A stretch of 64,000 nucleotides of DNA from Enterococcus mundtii (GCF_002813755.1 NZ_CP018061.1:1602001-1666000), one strand, 5' to 3'; positions 8,276 to 21,037 are shown, numbered from the stretch's first letter. Notes: generated by a model not told the origin, from the sequence alone. Made by a program: numbers and translations.

Positions 8276-9744
8276 TCGGCTTTCCCTCCTAAAATAGCTG
8301 GTTGTTGACGATGGAACTCAGTCGCTTGCTCAAACGCATAAGCTGCTTGATACATGGTTTTCTCTTCGAAATAATTACCGATGATCTGTAAACCAACTGG
8401 TAATCCTTCCGATAAGCCTGCAGGTACTGACATGCCTGGTAGTCCTGCCAAGTTCACTGGGATCGTCAAGATATCACTCATATACATCGTGATCGGGTCG
8501 TTGATATTTTCACCAAGACCGAACGCAACTGTTGGTGAAGAAGGGCCGATGATCAAATCATAATCCGCGAAAACTTTTTCAAAGTCACGCTTGATCAATG
8601 TACGGACTTGTCCTGCTTTTTTGAAATGCGCGTCATAGTAACCTGCACTCAATGAGAACGTTCCTAACATGATCCGGCGTTTTACTTCTTCTCCGAAACC
8701 TTCAGAACGTGAATTGACATAAACGTCATCCAAGTTCTTGACATCTTCTGAACGATATCCATAACGAATACCGTCAAAACGTTGCAAGTTCGAACTTGCT
8801 TCAGATGAAGCAATGATATAGTAGACAGCCACGCCATATTTTGAATGAGGTAAGCTAACTTCTTCAACTGTTGCACCTAATGAACGGAATGTTTCAGCTG
8901 CTTTAAGAATTGCTTCTTTCACGCCTTCATCGACACCTTCACCTAAATATTCTTTAGGTAAAGCAATCTTCATTCCTTTAATATCACCAGACAAGCCATC
9001 TGCAAAGTTAGGCACAGATACACCAGATGAAGTACCGTCTTTTTCGTCGTAGCCACTGATTGCGGTCAATGCTAATGCGTTATCTTTGACTGTCCGGGTC
9101 ATTGGACCGATTTGGTCTAAAGATGAAGCAAATGCAATCAAACCGAAACGTGACACACGACCATAAGTTGGTTTCATTCCTACGATCCCATTGAAAGCGG
9201 CTGGTTGGCGGATACTTCCACCAGTGTCACTACCTAGAGAAACTGGCACTTGTCCTGCGGCAACTGCGGCGGCTGAACCACCAGATGATCCGCCAGGTAC
9301 TTTTGTTTGATCCCAAGCGTTCTTTGTTTTTTTGAAGTAAGAAGTTTCGGTACTTCCGCCCATTGCAAATTCATCCATGTTCAATTTACCAACAGGGATC
9401 ATGTCTGCTTCGTATACTTTTTCCATGACTGTCGCATCGTAGATCGGTTCAAAATTATAAAGGATCTTTGAAGCTGCTGTCGTCAAAAGATCTTTTGTCA
9501 CGATGTTGTCTTTGATACCGATCGGGATACCAGAAAGGACATTATGCTCATCGATGCCTTTTTCATCTAAGGCTTTGGCTTGGGCTAAAGCTTTCTCTTC
9601 ATTCAATGTAATGAATGCATCAATCGCAGGTTCTGTATCCTTGATACGATCAAATGTAGCTCTCACTAAGTCTTGTGCAGTGATTTCTTTTGACACTAAT
9701 AAGTCGTGTAGTTCTTCTAATGAACGATTGTATAATTCTGTCAT
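8272..9744 (-). CDS. gatA: Asp-tRNA(Asn)/Glu-tRNA(Gln) amidotransferase subunit A
   Basis: A 490-residue amidase-signature enzyme that releases ammonia from glutamine and channels it to GatB. The Ser-cisSer-Lys triad is visible as Lys78 in 'GIPIGIKDN', cis-Ser153 in '[12 protein letters not shown]' and nucleophile Ser177 in '[12 protein letters not shown]', matching the known GatA numbering within one residue. Length and domain order are normal. Its start overlaps the stop of gatC and its stop overlaps the start of gatB, giving a tightly coupled gatC-gatA-gatB unit that yields subunits in equal amounts. Confidence 0.97.
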   Translation of the reverse strand: MTELYNRSLEELHDLLVSKEITAQDLVRATFDRIKDTEPAIDAFITLNEEKALAQAKALDEKGIDEHNVLSGIPIGIKDNIVTKDLLTTAASKILYNFEPIYDATVMEKVYEADMIPVGKLNMDEFAMGGSTETSYFKKTKNAWDQTKVPGGSSGGSAAAVAAGQVPVSLGSDTGGSIRQPAAFNGIVGMKPTYGRVSRFGLIAFASSLDQIGPMTRTVKDNALALTAISGYDEKDGTSSGVSVPNFADGLSGDIKGMKIALPKEYLGEGVDEGVKEAILKAAETFRSLGATVEEVSLPHSKYGVAVYYIIASSEASSNLQRFDGIRYGYRSEDVKNLDDVYVNSRSEGFGEEVKRRIMLGTFSLSAGYYDAHFKKAGQVRTLIKRDFEKVFADYDLIIGPSSPTVAFGLGENINDPITMYMSDILTIPVNLAGLPGMSVPAGLSEGLPVGLQIIGNYFEEKTMYQAAYAFEQATEFHRQQPAILGGKAE

Positions 9745-10049
9745 TATGCGCCAGCCTCCCCATTATCGATGATTGCTGGTACTTTGATGAACCCATCTTC
9801 TTTTTCTGGTACATTTTTTAATAATTCATCTCTGCTCCAACCTAGTTGTGCACGGTCTTGTCGCATGACGTTGACAGTTTCAACGACGTTTGATGTAAAT
9901 GGTACGCCTTCTGTGTCTACTTCTTCCAGCATTTCTACCATGTCAATGATTTTTCCTAATTGGTCAGTAAAACCTGCGCGCTCTTCGTCGGCAAATTTCA
10001 ATTTGGCTAACTTCGCTACATGTTTTACTTGTTCTTCACTAATCGCCAT
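9744..10049 (-). CDS. gatC: Asp-tRNA(Asn)/Glu-tRNA(Gln) amidotransferase subunit C
   Basis: A 101-residue helical protein with the family opening '[20 protein letters not shown]' and the conserved '[16 protein letters not shown]' region. GatC wraps around the GatA-GatB interface and stabilises GatA. The start has an AAAGAAGGGG ribosome site. First gene of the gatCAB unit, 93 bases after ligA; its stop overlaps the gatA start. Confidence 0.96.
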   Translation of the reverse strand: MAISEEQVKHVAKLAKLKFADEERAGFTDQLGKIIDMVEMLEEVDTEGVPFTSNVVETVNVMRQDRAQLGWSRDELLKNVPEKEDGFIKVPAIIDNGEAGA

Positions 10050-10086
10050 AGTACCCCTTCTTTCCTAAATGAAAACTTTGCTTCTT

Positions 10087-10095
10087 ATTTTAACA
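10087..10095 (-). promoter_or_regulatory. Possible extended -10 promoter before gatC
   Basis: The minus strand reads TGTTAAAAT (extended -10), about 40 bases before the gatC start. The -35 is weak, so gatCAB may also rely on read-through from ligA. Confidence 0.35.
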
Positions 10096-10142
10096 TAAGA
10101 AATTCGCATTCTGAAATTCTTTCTTGAAATTTATCTGAAAAA

Positions 10143-12197
<2,055 letters not shown>

Positions 12198-12205
12198 CTA
12201 TTGAA

Positions 12206-14449
12206 CTAAACTTTTTCGATTGGTGCAAAAGCGGCTAATACACGCTTGACTCCTTGACTTGGAAAAGCAATATCAAGTTCAAGATCTTTTGCGTCACCAC
12301 TTACTCTAACCACTGTTCCTGGTCCCCATTTTTTATGTTTGACTTTATCTCCTGGTTTCCAACCACCTGTTTCACCACCTGTAGCGACTTTTGCTGAAAC
12401 ACCTGCTTTTGTTGGTTGTTGGTACTTAGGTGTCGCGTTATTCGTACGAAAAGGTGACGGTTGAGACGCATTCGGTGTTGGACGCATGCCATGGATGTCT
12501 AATAATTCTTGATCAATTTCTTCTAAGAAACGTGATGGGCGATTGTACTGCGTGCGTCCATACAACGTTCGCGAAAAGGCATTTGTTAAAAACAATGCTT
12601 CTTCGGCTCTGGTGATCCCCACATAAGCCAATCGACGTTCTTCTTCCAATTCACTTTCTTCCATCAAGGCACGTGAAAGCGGAAAAACCCCTTCCTCTAA
12701 ACCAATCAAGAATACCACTGGAAATTCTAATCCTTTAGCCGCATGTAATGTCATCAATGTTACTTGTTTCGTTTCTTCTTCTAAATTATCCAGATCTGAA
12801 ACAAGCGCTAAATCATTCAAGAATACGGTCAATTTGTCTTCTGGTGATTCTGCATTATCTAATCCTTCTTTTTCAAATTGTTTATCAAATTCTTGTGTCA
12901 CGGTCAAAAACTCTTCCAAGTTTTCGATACGTGCTTGTGATTCTAAGGTATTTTGGATTTTTAGATCATCTAAATAGCCGCTACGCTCTAACACTTCTTT
13001 GGTTAACTCTGTGACGGTCAAATAAGGGATCATTTCAGTCAATTGGTGCATCATCTCGCCAAAAGAGCCTAATTGTGTTCCGGCTTTTCCACCGATGTTC
13101 GCTAATTCAACATTTCTTGCAGCCTCTAGCAATGGCCATTCGTGCATCGTGGCAAAGCTACGGAGTTTTTCCACCGATCCTGGTCCAATGCCACGTTTTG
13201 GTGAGTTGACGATCCGCTCAAAACTCAGTGAATCTTGAGGATTAGCCATCACATTAAGATACGCCAAAACATCTTTGATTTCTTTTCGATCATAGAATTT
13301 ATGACCTCCAACCATTTTGTACGGAATATTGGCTTTCAGTAAGGTTTCTTCCATGACACGCGATTGGGCATTTGTTCGGTAAAGAATAGCAAAATCTCCA
13401 TAATTCCGACGATTCATCTGGATCTCTTCTTGCATTCTTTCTACAATAAAACGTGTTTCGTCACGTTCATTGTCTGCTCGATAGTAGGTGATTTTATTCC
13501 CATCTTGATTTTCAGTCCATAGATTTTTGGGTTTGCGATTGCTGTTGTTTTCAATGACTTGATTCGCTGCATTCAAGATTGTTTTTGTTGAGCGATAATT
13601 TTGTTCTAACAAGATCACCGCAGCATCTGGATAATCTTTTTCAAAGTCCAAGATGTTTTGCATATCTGCTCCACGCCAACCGTAAATACTTTGATCTGCA
13701 TCTCCTACTACGCAAAGATTTCTGAAACGTCCGGCTAATAGATTGACCAACGTATATTGTGCATGGTTCGTATCTTGATATTCATCTACATGGATGTAAT
13801 GGAATTTGTTTTGGTAATACGTCAATGAATCTGGATGCTCATCAAATAAACGGATCGTATTCATGATCAGATCATCAAAATCCATACATTGGTTGTATTG
13901 GAGTTCCTTCTGGTATGCTGCATAGCATTTCGCAGCAATTTCTTCATAGTAACTGCCTTGCATTTTGGCAAAAGCCTCTGGTGACAATAAGCTATTTTTT
14001 GCTTGCGAGATCGAACCTAAAAGGCTTCTTGGGTCGTACTTTTTAGGGTCGATATTCAGTTCCTTCAAAATTCGTTTCATCAACGATAATTGTTCGGAAG
14101 AATCAATAATCGTAAAGTTTCGGTTATACCCGATATAATCCACATCACGTCTTAAAATACGGACACACATGGAGTGAAAGGTAGATACCCAAACATCTTC
14201 GCCGCCTGTTTCTAAAATGGCATTGACCCGTTCTTTCATTTCTTTCGCCGCTTTATTGGTAAAGGTGATCGCCAAGATATTCCACGGATTCACTTCTTTT
14301 TCTTCAATCAAATAAGCGATTCGATGCGTCAAAACGCGGGTTTTCCCACTACCGGCGCCAGCCATCAATAAAAGCGGGCCATCCGTATGTAGAACCGCTT
14401 CTTTTTGACGAGGGTTCATTCCCTTTAATAAGTTTTCTTTGGATGACAT
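12206..14449 (-). CDS. pcrA: ATP-dependent DNA helicase PcrA (UvrD/Rep family)
   Basis: A 747-residue superfamily 1A helicase that unwinds 3'-to-5', acts in repair and rolling-circle replication, and displaces RecA and RNA polymerase. Motifs: Q-motif '[19 protein letters not shown]', Walker A '[11 protein letters not shown]', Ia '[13 protein letters not shown]', II 'VDEYQDTN', III '[14 protein letters not shown]', IV 'LEQNYRST', V '[18 protein letters not shown]', VI '[11 protein letters not shown]'. The last ~55 residues form the Tudor-like RNA-polymerase-interacting end ('[18 protein letters not shown]'). First gene of the block running to rlmD. Confidence 0.98.
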   Translation of the reverse strand: MSSKENLLKGMNPRQKEAVLHTDGPLLLMAGAGSGKTRVLTHRIAYLIEEKEVNPWNILAITFTNKAAKEMKERVNAILETGGEDVWVSTFHSMCVRILRRDVDYIGYNRNFTIIDSSEQLSLMKRILKELNIDPKKYDPRSLLGSISQAKNSLLSPEAFAKMQGSYYEEIAAKCYAAYQKELQYNQCMDFDDLIMNTIRLFDEHPDSLTYYQNKFHYIHVDEYQDTNHAQYTLVNLLAGRFRNLCVVGDADQSIYGWRGADMQNILDFEKDYPDAAVILLEQNYRSTKTILNAANQVIENNSNRKPKNLWTENQDGNKITYYRADNERDETRFIVERMQEEIQMNRRNYGDFAILYRTNAQSRVMEETLLKANIPYKMVGGHKFYDRKEIKDVLAYLNVMANPQDSLSFERIVNSPKRGIGPGSVEKLRSFATMHEWPLLEAARNVELANIGGKAGTQLGSFGEMMHQLTEMIPYLTVTELTKEVLERSGYLDDLKIQNTLESQARIENLEEFLTVTQEFDKQFEKEGLDNAESPEDKLTVFLNDLALVSDLDNLEEETKQVTLMTLHAAKGLEFPVVFLIGLEEGVFPLSRALMEESELEEERRLAYVGITRAEEALFLTNAFSRTLYGRTQYNRPSRFLEEIDQELLDIHGMRPTPNASQPSPFRTNNATPKYQQPTKAGVSAKVATGGETGGWKPGDKVKHKKWGPGTVVRVSGDAKDLELDIAFPSQGVKRVLAAFAPIEKV

Positions 14450-14481
14450 TCACAACATCCTTTCTATTATCAATCCTTCTA

Positions 14482-14490
14482 ATTATAGCA
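14482..14490 (-). promoter_or_regulatory. Extended -10 promoter of pcrA
   Basis: The minus strand reads TGCTATAAT (TATAAT at 14482-14487), 33 bases before the pcrA start. The -35 is weak, as is common with extended -10 promoters. Confidence 0.6.
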
Positions 14491-14732
14491 TTATCATGCG
14501 GTTCAATAAAGGGAATCTTCTTGTGAAAGCTTGTTTATATCTTGTGAAGAACCTAGAATAAAAAAGAAATATTCTACTTTAATATACGTCTAACCATCGG
14601 TTTTACAAAATTTTGAAGAATTTCAAAAGGCGTCCATTTTGACCATTCATAAATGAATAAAGAACCCTTGTATCATGTCAGAAAAAGGTCAAAAAAGCAG
14701 TCTGGTCTATTGTTCTACTTTGTCATCCTAAA

Positions 14733-14779
14733 AAAGCCAGAAAATCTAAAATATGCCCATTTTTAGATTTTCTGGCTTT
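14733..14779. terminator. Bidirectional terminator at the end of the surface cluster
   Basis: A perfect 19-bp stem (14733-14751 and 14761-14779; AAAGCCAG...CTGGCTTT) with a 9-base loop, A/T-flanked on both sides. It lies about 105 bases after the stop of the last surface gene on the minus strand. The rest of the 14450-14883 gap holds only the pcrA promoter and no gene. Confidence 0.8.
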
Positions 14780-14883
14780 CGTTTGAAGATCCCTCTCCTA
14801 AAACATCCCTTATTTAGTTTTCAAATTAATAACAAGCTGCGTTCACCGCTTCTTCCGTACATGGCAACATCTATTTACTAAGT

Positions 14884-17043
14884 TCAACTTTGAGCGCTTA
14901 GTTTGTAGATGAACCGGTATCTCACATCATGTTTATCCGTCATGGGACCAGAATATTCTCCTTTAAGGTATAGTTTTAAGGGATTCTCAAGAAAAGGCAA
15001 TACTTCAATTGAATCTGATTGATTTTCACCAAGAATCAATGGCCCAGAATGTTGCCCATTTGTCGCTGCTAAATGAAGACGTAAATGTTTATGGGCGTCT
15101 TGCACTACATTATTCACTAAAGTCACTGGCGTTTCTTCAATTGAATGGTCAATTACTTCAGTCACTGAAAAATCGATTGGAAAATTACTATGGCTGATGA
15201 TTGGTTGGGCGGCGGCCAGTTCATCAAATTCTCCTGCTTCACGGACAGTAAAGAATTTCTCCAAAGGTACTTCCACACTCAGCACACTCTTAGGCACCTC
15301 AACTACGAATTCCTTCCACAAACTTTGACTTAAGTATTTCTGGAGTTCTGGATCTTCTTGCATGACTCCTGTTACTTTCACATAGACATAGTAGGTGCCA
15401 GCGCGTAATTTTTCTTGTTTCCAAGTTCTTTCAGTCTCTGAAGTTTCAATTGCTATTACACCACTAGTTGCAAGGGTAGTACTAGTAATCTGCGTTTGAG
15501 CCGCCTCTGTGTTGATGGACGTCCCTGACCAAAGCGGTTCTTTACTCAGTATAAATTGATGATTCGTCAACGGGCGGTTGCTTGGTGTCACCGTCTCAAT
15601 TGTCGTGGTCAGTTCACTCACATCTAAATCAACCTCTGGACTAGTCTCAACTGTTGGAATATCGAATTTTTTTTGGTAAATCACTTCATTCGTTATACCA
15701 AGCGTATACAAATCAACTAGTTGATCTGTCGCAATATCTTTCGAAACCGGTTGACTATACCGATCCTGCGCATTGAATTGATAGCCACCGATTTCTCCAG
15801 ATTGCCCATCTAAACGGTTGATTTGAATTTTTTCTATTCCACTAATTGAACTAACTACTGACGTGCTTCTTTTTTTGAACCTGATTAATTCAGGCTCATT
15901 CACATTAAATAAGACTTTAGAACTAGGCGTTAGAAGGGGACTAAACGTGGAGTAAGTGCTGAAAGTCAACTGTGCATCTTTAGCAACATTTATCTCCGAC
16001 ACTGTGGTTGAAGACTGCTTGGCAAGCCCAAATTCCATTAACCCATCACTTTCATAACTTAGCTTACTGCCTTCTCCTATAAATAGATCATATCCCACAG
16101 GGGTAATGCCTAACTGAGGAATATTGGCATTAATGATTACTTCCGAACGATCTTCTAGTTGAATTTGTAATCTTTGATCAGCCGAACTTTGACCGGTTGC
16201 TAATTGAGTACTAAATATCGCTGAATTAAGAAGTCTATCGTCAGAAATCAGATACGTTTTAGAATTTTCTGCAAATGTCACATGCCACATGTCGATCATC
16301 GAACTATAGATTGGAAGAAAAGAACCAGTAATAGTGATTATATTTTCTCCGTAAAAAGTAATTGTAGATTCTTGGTTGTTAGTAAAAAATCGACGACCAC
16401 CATAATTTGTATAAATCGTAATATTTTCTACACTTAAATGAAACGGAATGGACACATTAGCAGAAGTCAATATTCCAGATGTAGGAAGCAAACTTATCTC
16501 TGACCCTCCAGGAATTACATAGCCCTTTTTACCAAAATTAAGATTTTTGATGGTTACATTTACGTTTGGGACTTGCACTCGAAAGAGATAAGATCCTTGG
16601 TTGGTACTGGAAGAATGCATGTAAAACCCTTGCCCGTCAATGATGATATCTTTATGAATATCATGGACACCTGAAGCGTAAAAAAGAATATTAGCAGTGT
16701 ATTTAATATGATAAGGTCCGCTACCGGCATCGGTATTTATCGCATTTAACGCAGCAATCAAATCGTCTCGGGAAGCTACTGTATAAGGATCGGTTTCTGT
16801 CCCACTTCCACCATATGCTCTAGCCACTTGATTAGATTCTGATAGAGTCTCTTCTCCATTATCATTTACTGAATTGCGATCACTTCCCAAAAAATTAGGG
16901 TCCCTCTGTCCGCTTTGTACAATACTTGATTCAGTTTTTCCATCTACTAAATTAGTTTCAGCGTAAACTAATTGATTCAAAAATAATAGTTGAGTGAACA
17001 ACAAAAATGTCCAATAGATAAGCCACCTTTTATGTTGTTTCAT
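14884..17043 (-). CDS. Large secreted surface protein, predicted beta-helix (paralogue 1)
   Basis: About 719 residues, starting at the ATG (17041-17043) 6 bases after GGAGG. A Sec signal peptide ends near 'NQLVYA'. After a Ser/Asn/Glu-rich linker comes 'GGSGTETDPYTVASRDDLIA' and 'DIIIDGQGFYMHS', the opening of a right-handed beta-helix (pectin-lyase-like fold) extending to about residue 450. The next region has 'LSKEPLWSG' and 'LRAGTYYVYVKVTG'. A conserved C-terminal domain begins 'VEVPLEKFFTVREAGEF' and ends 'RYRFIYKLSA'. No LPxTG or C-terminal membrane helix is seen. The architecture is like the large partners of WxL-type surface systems, but no canonical WxL motif was found. It shares all domains with paralogues 2 and 3 of this cluster. 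Adhesion or carbohydrate binding is an inference. Confidence 0.7.
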   Translation of the reverse strand: MKQHKRWLIYWTFLLFTQLLFLNQLVYAETNLVDGKTESSIVQSGQRDPNFLGSDRNSVNDNGEETLSESNQVARAYGGSGTETDPYTVASRDDLIAALNAINTDAGSGPYHIKYTANILFYASGVHDIHKDIIIDGQGFYMHSSSTNQGSYLFRVQVPNVNVTIKNLNFGKKGYVIPGGSEISLLPTSGILTSANVSIPFHLSVENITIYTNYGGRRFFTNNQESTITFYGENIITITGSFLPIYSSMIDMWHVTFAENSKTYLISDDRLLNSAIFSTQLATGQSSADQRLQIQLEDRSEVIINANIPQLGITPVGYDLFIGEGSKLSYESDGLMEFGLAKQSSTTVSEINVAKDAQLTFSTYSTFSPLLTPSSKVLFNVNEPELIRFKKRSTSVVSSISGIEKIQINRLDGQSGEIGGYQFNAQDRYSQPVSKDIATDQLVDLYTLGITNEVIYQKKFDIPTVETSPEVDLDVSELTTTIETVTPSNRPLTNHQFILSKEPLWSGTSINTEAAQTQITSTTLATSGVIAIETSETERTWKQEKLRAGTYYVYVKVTGVMQEDPELQKYLSQSLWKEFVVEVPKSVLSVEVPLEKFFTVREAGEFDELAAAQPIISHSNFPIDFSVTEVIDHSIEETPVTLVNNVVQDAHKHLRLHLAATNGQHSGPLILGENQSDSIEVLPFLENPLKLYLKGEYSGPMTDKHDVRYRFIYKLSAQS

Positions 17044-17249
17044 ATTTACCTCCATGTATGAGATTTTTTAATTGATTCATAGAGAGTTCAACGCTTACTA
17101 TAAGCTAGTTCGCCCTATTTTTATCTAAAACTCCTGATACTCTTCACTAGTTATTTACTTCATTATTCAGTTTAATGATGACCAACCTGTAAGCGATGAC
17201 ATAAATAACTAAAAAAATCAGTTTAGTTTCAATCGCTGTCTCCACTAAA

Positions 17250-17621
17250 TCATTTGTTCATTTTACGATCAATAATTCGATAGCTGATCACAGCAAACAC
17301 AAGGAAAATACCTACCCACGTCACAACTAAAGGTTCCGATTGTTCATTGGTTTTTGGAAAATAATCAATCGTTTGCGTTTCGACTTTGATCGGTATTTGG
17401 GTACTCCCTTGGATATCTGTTCGAATTGCTGTGTTTGTATCGTTTATTTGTTCAAGTTGCTCATCTGTCCTCGTTGAATCCGTCGTTGATGTGCGCTCCT
17501 CAGAAGAACTACTCTCCTCTGTTGATGGCTGACTTTCTCCAGGGGGTGGTTTACTTTCTTCAGTCGGCGGTCGACTATCCACGATACCTAATTCGCCTTT
17601 TAACTCTATATTTGTCTCCAT
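17250..17621 (-). CDS. Small sortase-type anchor protein without signal peptide (123 aa)
   Basis: A 123-residue protein. It opens 'METNIELKGELGIVDSRPP', runs through a Pro/Ser/Glu/Thr-rich spacer, and ends with FPKTNE (an LPxTG-like motif), a hydrophobic helix ('VVTWVGIFLVFAVISY') and a basic tail. This is the C-terminal layout of a sortase substrate and matches the 'small LPxTG' proteins of WxL-type clusters. There is no hydrophobic N-terminus, and an in-frame stop shortly upstream excludes a hidden signal peptide. The I-E-L-x-G-x-L-G opening recurs in the 80-residue protein at 21038 and in the secreted protein at 21302. It lies between paralogues 2 and 1 and is probably co-transcribed. Confidence 0.65.
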   Translation of the reverse strand: METNIELKGELGIVDSRPPTEESKPPPGESQPSTEESSSSEERTSTTDSTRTDEQLEQINDTNTAIRTDIQGSTQIPIKVETQTIDYFPKTNEQSEPLVVTWVGIFLVFAVISYRIIDRKMNK

Positions 17622-17726
17622 AATATTCCTTACCTCTCTCTATTCAAAGATAACCAGCTTCAAATGTTCCCCTTATATCTATAAAAATCAAACGTTTCGA
17701 CTGATCATCTGCTTATTTTTGCTTGA

Positions 17727-19931
17727 TTATTTCGCTGTCAACTGATAAACAAATGAATAGCTGACCTCATGTTTTTGCTGGAGTGACCCAGCATATTCCC
17801 CCTTGAGATACAAATGCAACGGATTATCTAAAAATGGAAGTATTTCAATGGGAGACGCTTGGTTCAGTCCCACAACTAGAGAACCAGAATCTTGGTTATT
17901 CGTCGTCCCTAAGTGCAAACGTAGCTGTTTGTTTGCGCCAGATAGAATTTCATTCACCAATGTCACAGGTGAAGCTGTGGCATGTTCCACGACTTCGGTT
18001 ACCGTTAAATTGATCGGAAAATTACTGTGGCTGATAATCGGTTGAGAGGATGCAATCGTATCAAATTGCCCTTCTTCACGAATTTTAAAGATTTTTTCTA
18101 AAGGAACTTCGACATTTAATGGACTTTTTGGCACCTCGATAACGACTTCATACCAAAAGCTTTCACTTGGTAAATGTGCTAGTTCAGGATCTTCATGTAA
18201 TTGACCAGTTACTTTCACGTAGACATAATAGGTGCCAGCATAAAGTTTTTGCTCTTGCCATAAACTTTCAGTAGGTGAAGATCGAACAGCAACCATTCCA
18301 TTCGTTGTAAGGGTAGCATTGTTGATTTGAGTTTGTGCTGTTTGATTATTGACTGAACTACCTGTCCACAACCGTTGCTTACTTAATTTGAAATCGTGCT
18401 TTGTTAGCGGTCGCTCAGGCGGAATCGTTGTATTGATGGTAGTGGTTAAATTACTTATATCTATACCCACCTCTGGTTCTACTTGAATCTCGTCAATCAC
18501 AAAATTCGGCTGATAGATAATATCATAAGTGCCTGAACCACCACTATAGACAGTAGTTAAATCCCTCGATACTGTGGTATTTGGAAATACACTTAAATTG
18601 CCAAGTTGAGTATTGGCGACCCTATAGCTAACTTGGTAATGACCACCAAATTCACTTGCTGTATCAAGTCGATTAACTGCAAATATCCCTCTTCCAGTTA
18701 ATGTTTGTCTTGCTGCTGCTCTAAAAAGGATATACTTCGGTTTATCAGCCATAAATGTATAAGAATTGCCGATCATCGTTTGACTCTCATGTACGACAGT
18801 AGCGTTTGGTCCAACTAGTATCATTGTACCAACAGCACTAGAATATTGAGTGTGATAAATCATATAGGATGAAATAGCTGTCGGGTGCGTCGTATAAACA
18901 AATAGTCTCGCCTCGGTTCTTATATCCATCCTAATAGAATTTATTGCAGATATTGCTTTAGGAGTAGGTGTTACTATGGATAATTCGGCATTTCTGTCAA
19001 TGACAAATGGTTCGTTTAAACTAGAATTACTCAGGTAAAAACAGTAATCTATCATAGAACTTGAAGGTTGCATCGCATAAATTGCAGTTGTGGAATTTTC
19101 CGCAAAGAATACTTGCTGGTTGATGACAAATCTTCCCGCATTTCTAAATGAATTATGCCCTTTAAATGTCACTCTTGCTGCGTAAATCACATCAAAATAG
19201 ACTGTTCCATAGTAATTGATATTTTCAATAATTACAGATACATCATAAATAGAAGATGGACTGACACTTTCTCTATAGATCAAACGAGAGGGGTTTTTGT
19301 TGTAAAGTATACCGTTACCATCCATCAGTGTATCACTGCCAATATTCATGTTCCTGAGTGTAACACTTAATCCTGCCACAGCCACATTGAATAATCTTTC
19401 AGCTCTAGAAGGGCTGACATTATCATGCAATACATAATAGCCTTTCCCATCAATTACTACGTCTTTGTAAATATTAAAAACAATGGTGGCTCCTTCATAA
19501 ATAATATTGCCCGTTAACTCAATATAATAGGTCCCAGTACCAGGATCATTTTGAATCATAGCCAAAGCGCTGATCATTTCGGCCTGAGAACCTACCAAAT
19601 AAGGATCAATCTCAGTTCCGTTTCCTGCATGGGCAGTAATTGGCTGATCAGAGCTATCATTTAAAATTGTTTCTGGTATAACATTCTCATCGTTTTTATC
19701 GGAAAAGTTTTTTTGAGCGTCTGTAGGGCCTTCGTTTGTTTCTTCATACGACCAGCTATCATCTTCTGTTGGTATATTTAATGAATCATCCGAGCTTATA
19801 CTTTCCGAATTGTTTACTGTTAATGGTTTGTCGCTTTCAAATGTCTCCGTTAGAGCAAAATGATGACTCATCGTTGAGCTAGTAAAACAAATAATAGAAA
19901 CAACAATAAGTAAACGTGATATTTTTTTCAT
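17727..19931 (-). CDS. Large secreted surface protein, predicted beta-helix (paralogue 2)
   Basis: A 734-residue protein with a Sec signal peptide (hydrophobic residues about 5-20) and an AAAAGGAGG ribosome site fixing the ATG at 19929-19931. After a Ser/Asp/Glu-rich linker, 'GNGTEIDPYLVGSQAEMIS' and 'DVVIDGKGYYVLH' open the beta-helix region. Later come 'LSKQRLWTG', 'LYAGTYYVYVKVTG' and the C-terminal domain starting 'VEVPLEKIFKIREEGQF' and ending 'VSYSFVYQLTAK'. It is collinear with paralogues 1 and 3, with close identity in the last ~250 residues and divergence in the helix. No anchor of its own is seen. A remnant of a fourth paralogue lies immediately upstream. Confidence 0.7.
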   Translation of the reverse strand: MKKISRLLIVVSIICFTSSTMSHHFALTETFESDKPLTVNNSESISSDDSLNIPTEDDSWSYEETNEGPTDAQKNFSDKNDENVIPETILNDSSDQPITAHAGNGTEIDPYLVGSQAEMISALAMIQNDPGTGTYYIELTGNIIYEGATIVFNIYKDVVIDGKGYYVLHDNVSPSRAERLFNVAVAGLSVTLRNMNIGSDTLMDGNGILYNKNPSRLIYRESVSPSSIYDVSVIIENINYYGTVYFDVIYAARVTFKGHNSFRNAGRFVINQQVFFAENSTTAIYAMQPSSSMIDYCFYLSNSSLNEPFVIDRNAELSIVTPTPKAISAINSIRMDIRTEARLFVYTTHPTAISSYMIYHTQYSSAVGTMILVGPNATVVHESQTMIGNSYTFMADKPKYILFRAAARQTLTGRGIFAVNRLDTASEFGGHYQVSYRVANTQLGNLSVFPNTTVSRDLTTVYSGGSGTYDIIYQPNFVIDEIQVEPEVGIDISNLTTTINTTIPPERPLTKHDFKLSKQRLWTGSSVNNQTAQTQINNATLTTNGMVAVRSSPTESLWQEQKLYAGTYYVYVKVTGQLHEDPELAHLPSESFWYEVVIEVPKSPLNVEVPLEKIFKIREEGQFDTIASSQPIISHSNFPINLTVTEVVEHATASPVTLVNEILSGANKQLRLHLGTTNNQDSGSLVVGLNQASPIEILPFLDNPLHLYLKGEYAGSLQQKHEVSYSFVYQLTAK

Positions 19932-19963
19932 AACGACCTCCTTTTCCTACTGTTTGTCTCAGA

Positions 19964-20108
19964 TCATCGCGAAGTCAATTGATACTAAAATTCTCAGCTG
20001 ACTCCATGTCTTCGATGATTAAATTCTGAATAATGCACTCTTAAATAGAGTTTCAATGGCTTCTCTAAAAGGAAATCCCTTGAAGAATCACTGTAACAAT
20101 TAATAGAT
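19964..20108 (-). pseudogene. Remnant of the 3' end of a fourth large paralogue
   Basis: The minus strand read in one frame gives 'SDSSRDFLLEKPLKLYLRVH', then 'YSEFNHRRHGVS', a stop, 'EF', a stop, and 'YQLTSR' followed by a final stop. This aligns end to end with the C-termini of the intact paralogues (for example 'PFLENPLKLYLKGEY' and 'FVYQLTAK'). Only about 45 codons survive, with two in-frame stops. It sits just upstream of paralogue 2 and downstream of a promoter copy, as expected if a complete gene was deleted here. Confidence 0.8.
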
Positions 20109-20442
20109 GACGCACATTTTATTCATTTGATGAACATATAATATTTTTTCAATCATTTTTGTGGACAATTCTGTCACAACTCTTCATCCATCTAAAGCCG
20201 ATTCCCTTTGTAGCAACTCACCTATTCCCCTTTTTTTGACAATTTCCTCCCGCTGATAATCTTGATTTTATTTATTTGAGTTATTTTGATCATAATAGTC
20301 ATATGAAAACCTTCATATTGATTCAAGCAAGCCTTGCCCTTTATAGACAATTAGATCACGAACAATAATCTAGTAAATTTTTACTTGTTTTTCGTGCTTA
20401 TCTATATTGATTAAAATTAGATTATAAAAAGATTGCAAAATA

Positions 20443-20472
20443 ATGATACTACACTCCTTTATTTATAGTCAA
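20443..20472 (-). promoter_or_regulatory. Promoter copy B of the surface cluster
   Basis: On the minus strand, -35 TTGACT (20467-20472), an 18-base spacer and -10 TATCAT (20443-20448), followed by a stretch matching promoter A at 24729-24758 (20 of 22 bases, GTAGTATCATnnTTTTGCAATC). It would drive paralogue 2, the 123-residue protein and paralogue 1 through a leader of about 500 bases that contains the pseudogene remnant. The rest of the 19932-21037 gap shows no gene. Confidence 0.75.
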
Positions 20473-20646
20473 AACATGTTCTATGGCAAAACGCTGAAAA
20501 CGATTGTTATATAAACAACAAAAAATTAATTTCCCTCTATAAAAATGTTAAGAGAGGTATTATTTTAGCTAAACAGCCGAACCATTCACACTTGATCACT
20601 ATTTATGGATGGTCAAAATAATACAAAAAATAACAAATAATTTTTT

Positions 20647-20664
20647 AGTCTCATAGATGAGACT
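20647..20664. terminator. Small hairpin flanked by A/T runs
   Basis: AGTCTC and GAGACT arms (20647-20652 and 20659-20664) enclose a 6-base loop, with T runs on both sides. It is a candidate bidirectional terminator in the 1.1-kb gap, upstream of promoter B. Confidence 0.4.
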
Positions 20665-20922
20665 CATTTTTTCCAAGGTTATTTATGTAATAAGTGCCGC
20701 ATGAAATCTATCTATCGAGTCAACCGATTTTTGTCATTGGGAGAATTCAAATCAGTACGATATGTTACTAGTACGATATCTTTTATTCAAATTAAAATAA
20801 AACGTTACGAATGAATGGCTGTTTTCGATATATGGAATCGCTCTATTCACAACAGGTTTTCAATAGTGTTTACATTTCAATTGAAGCAAGCATGTGACCG
20901 CCCTAAGGTCTTTTCTATGACG

Positions 20923-20967
20923 AAAAAAGAACAGAAAAGAGATGTTAATCTTCTTTCTGCTCTTTTT
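20923..20967 (-). terminator. Terminator of the upstream surface operon
   Basis: A long near-perfect hairpin (20923-20940 and 20952-20967; minus strand AAAAGAGCAGAAA and TTTTCTGTTCTTTT) ends in a T run. It lies about 70 bases after the stop of the 80-residue anchor protein. Confidence 0.7.
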
Positions 20968-21037
20968 ACTTAAAACCTTCTCAATACCTACTGATTTGGA
21001 TTTTTAAGGATTTGTTTTGTAAGTTTTATTTCTTGAA

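Noticed and set aside
14450..14732. A gene between pcrA and the surface cluster
   Set aside because: Only AT-rich sequence with the pcrA promoter; no frame with a start and ribosome site.
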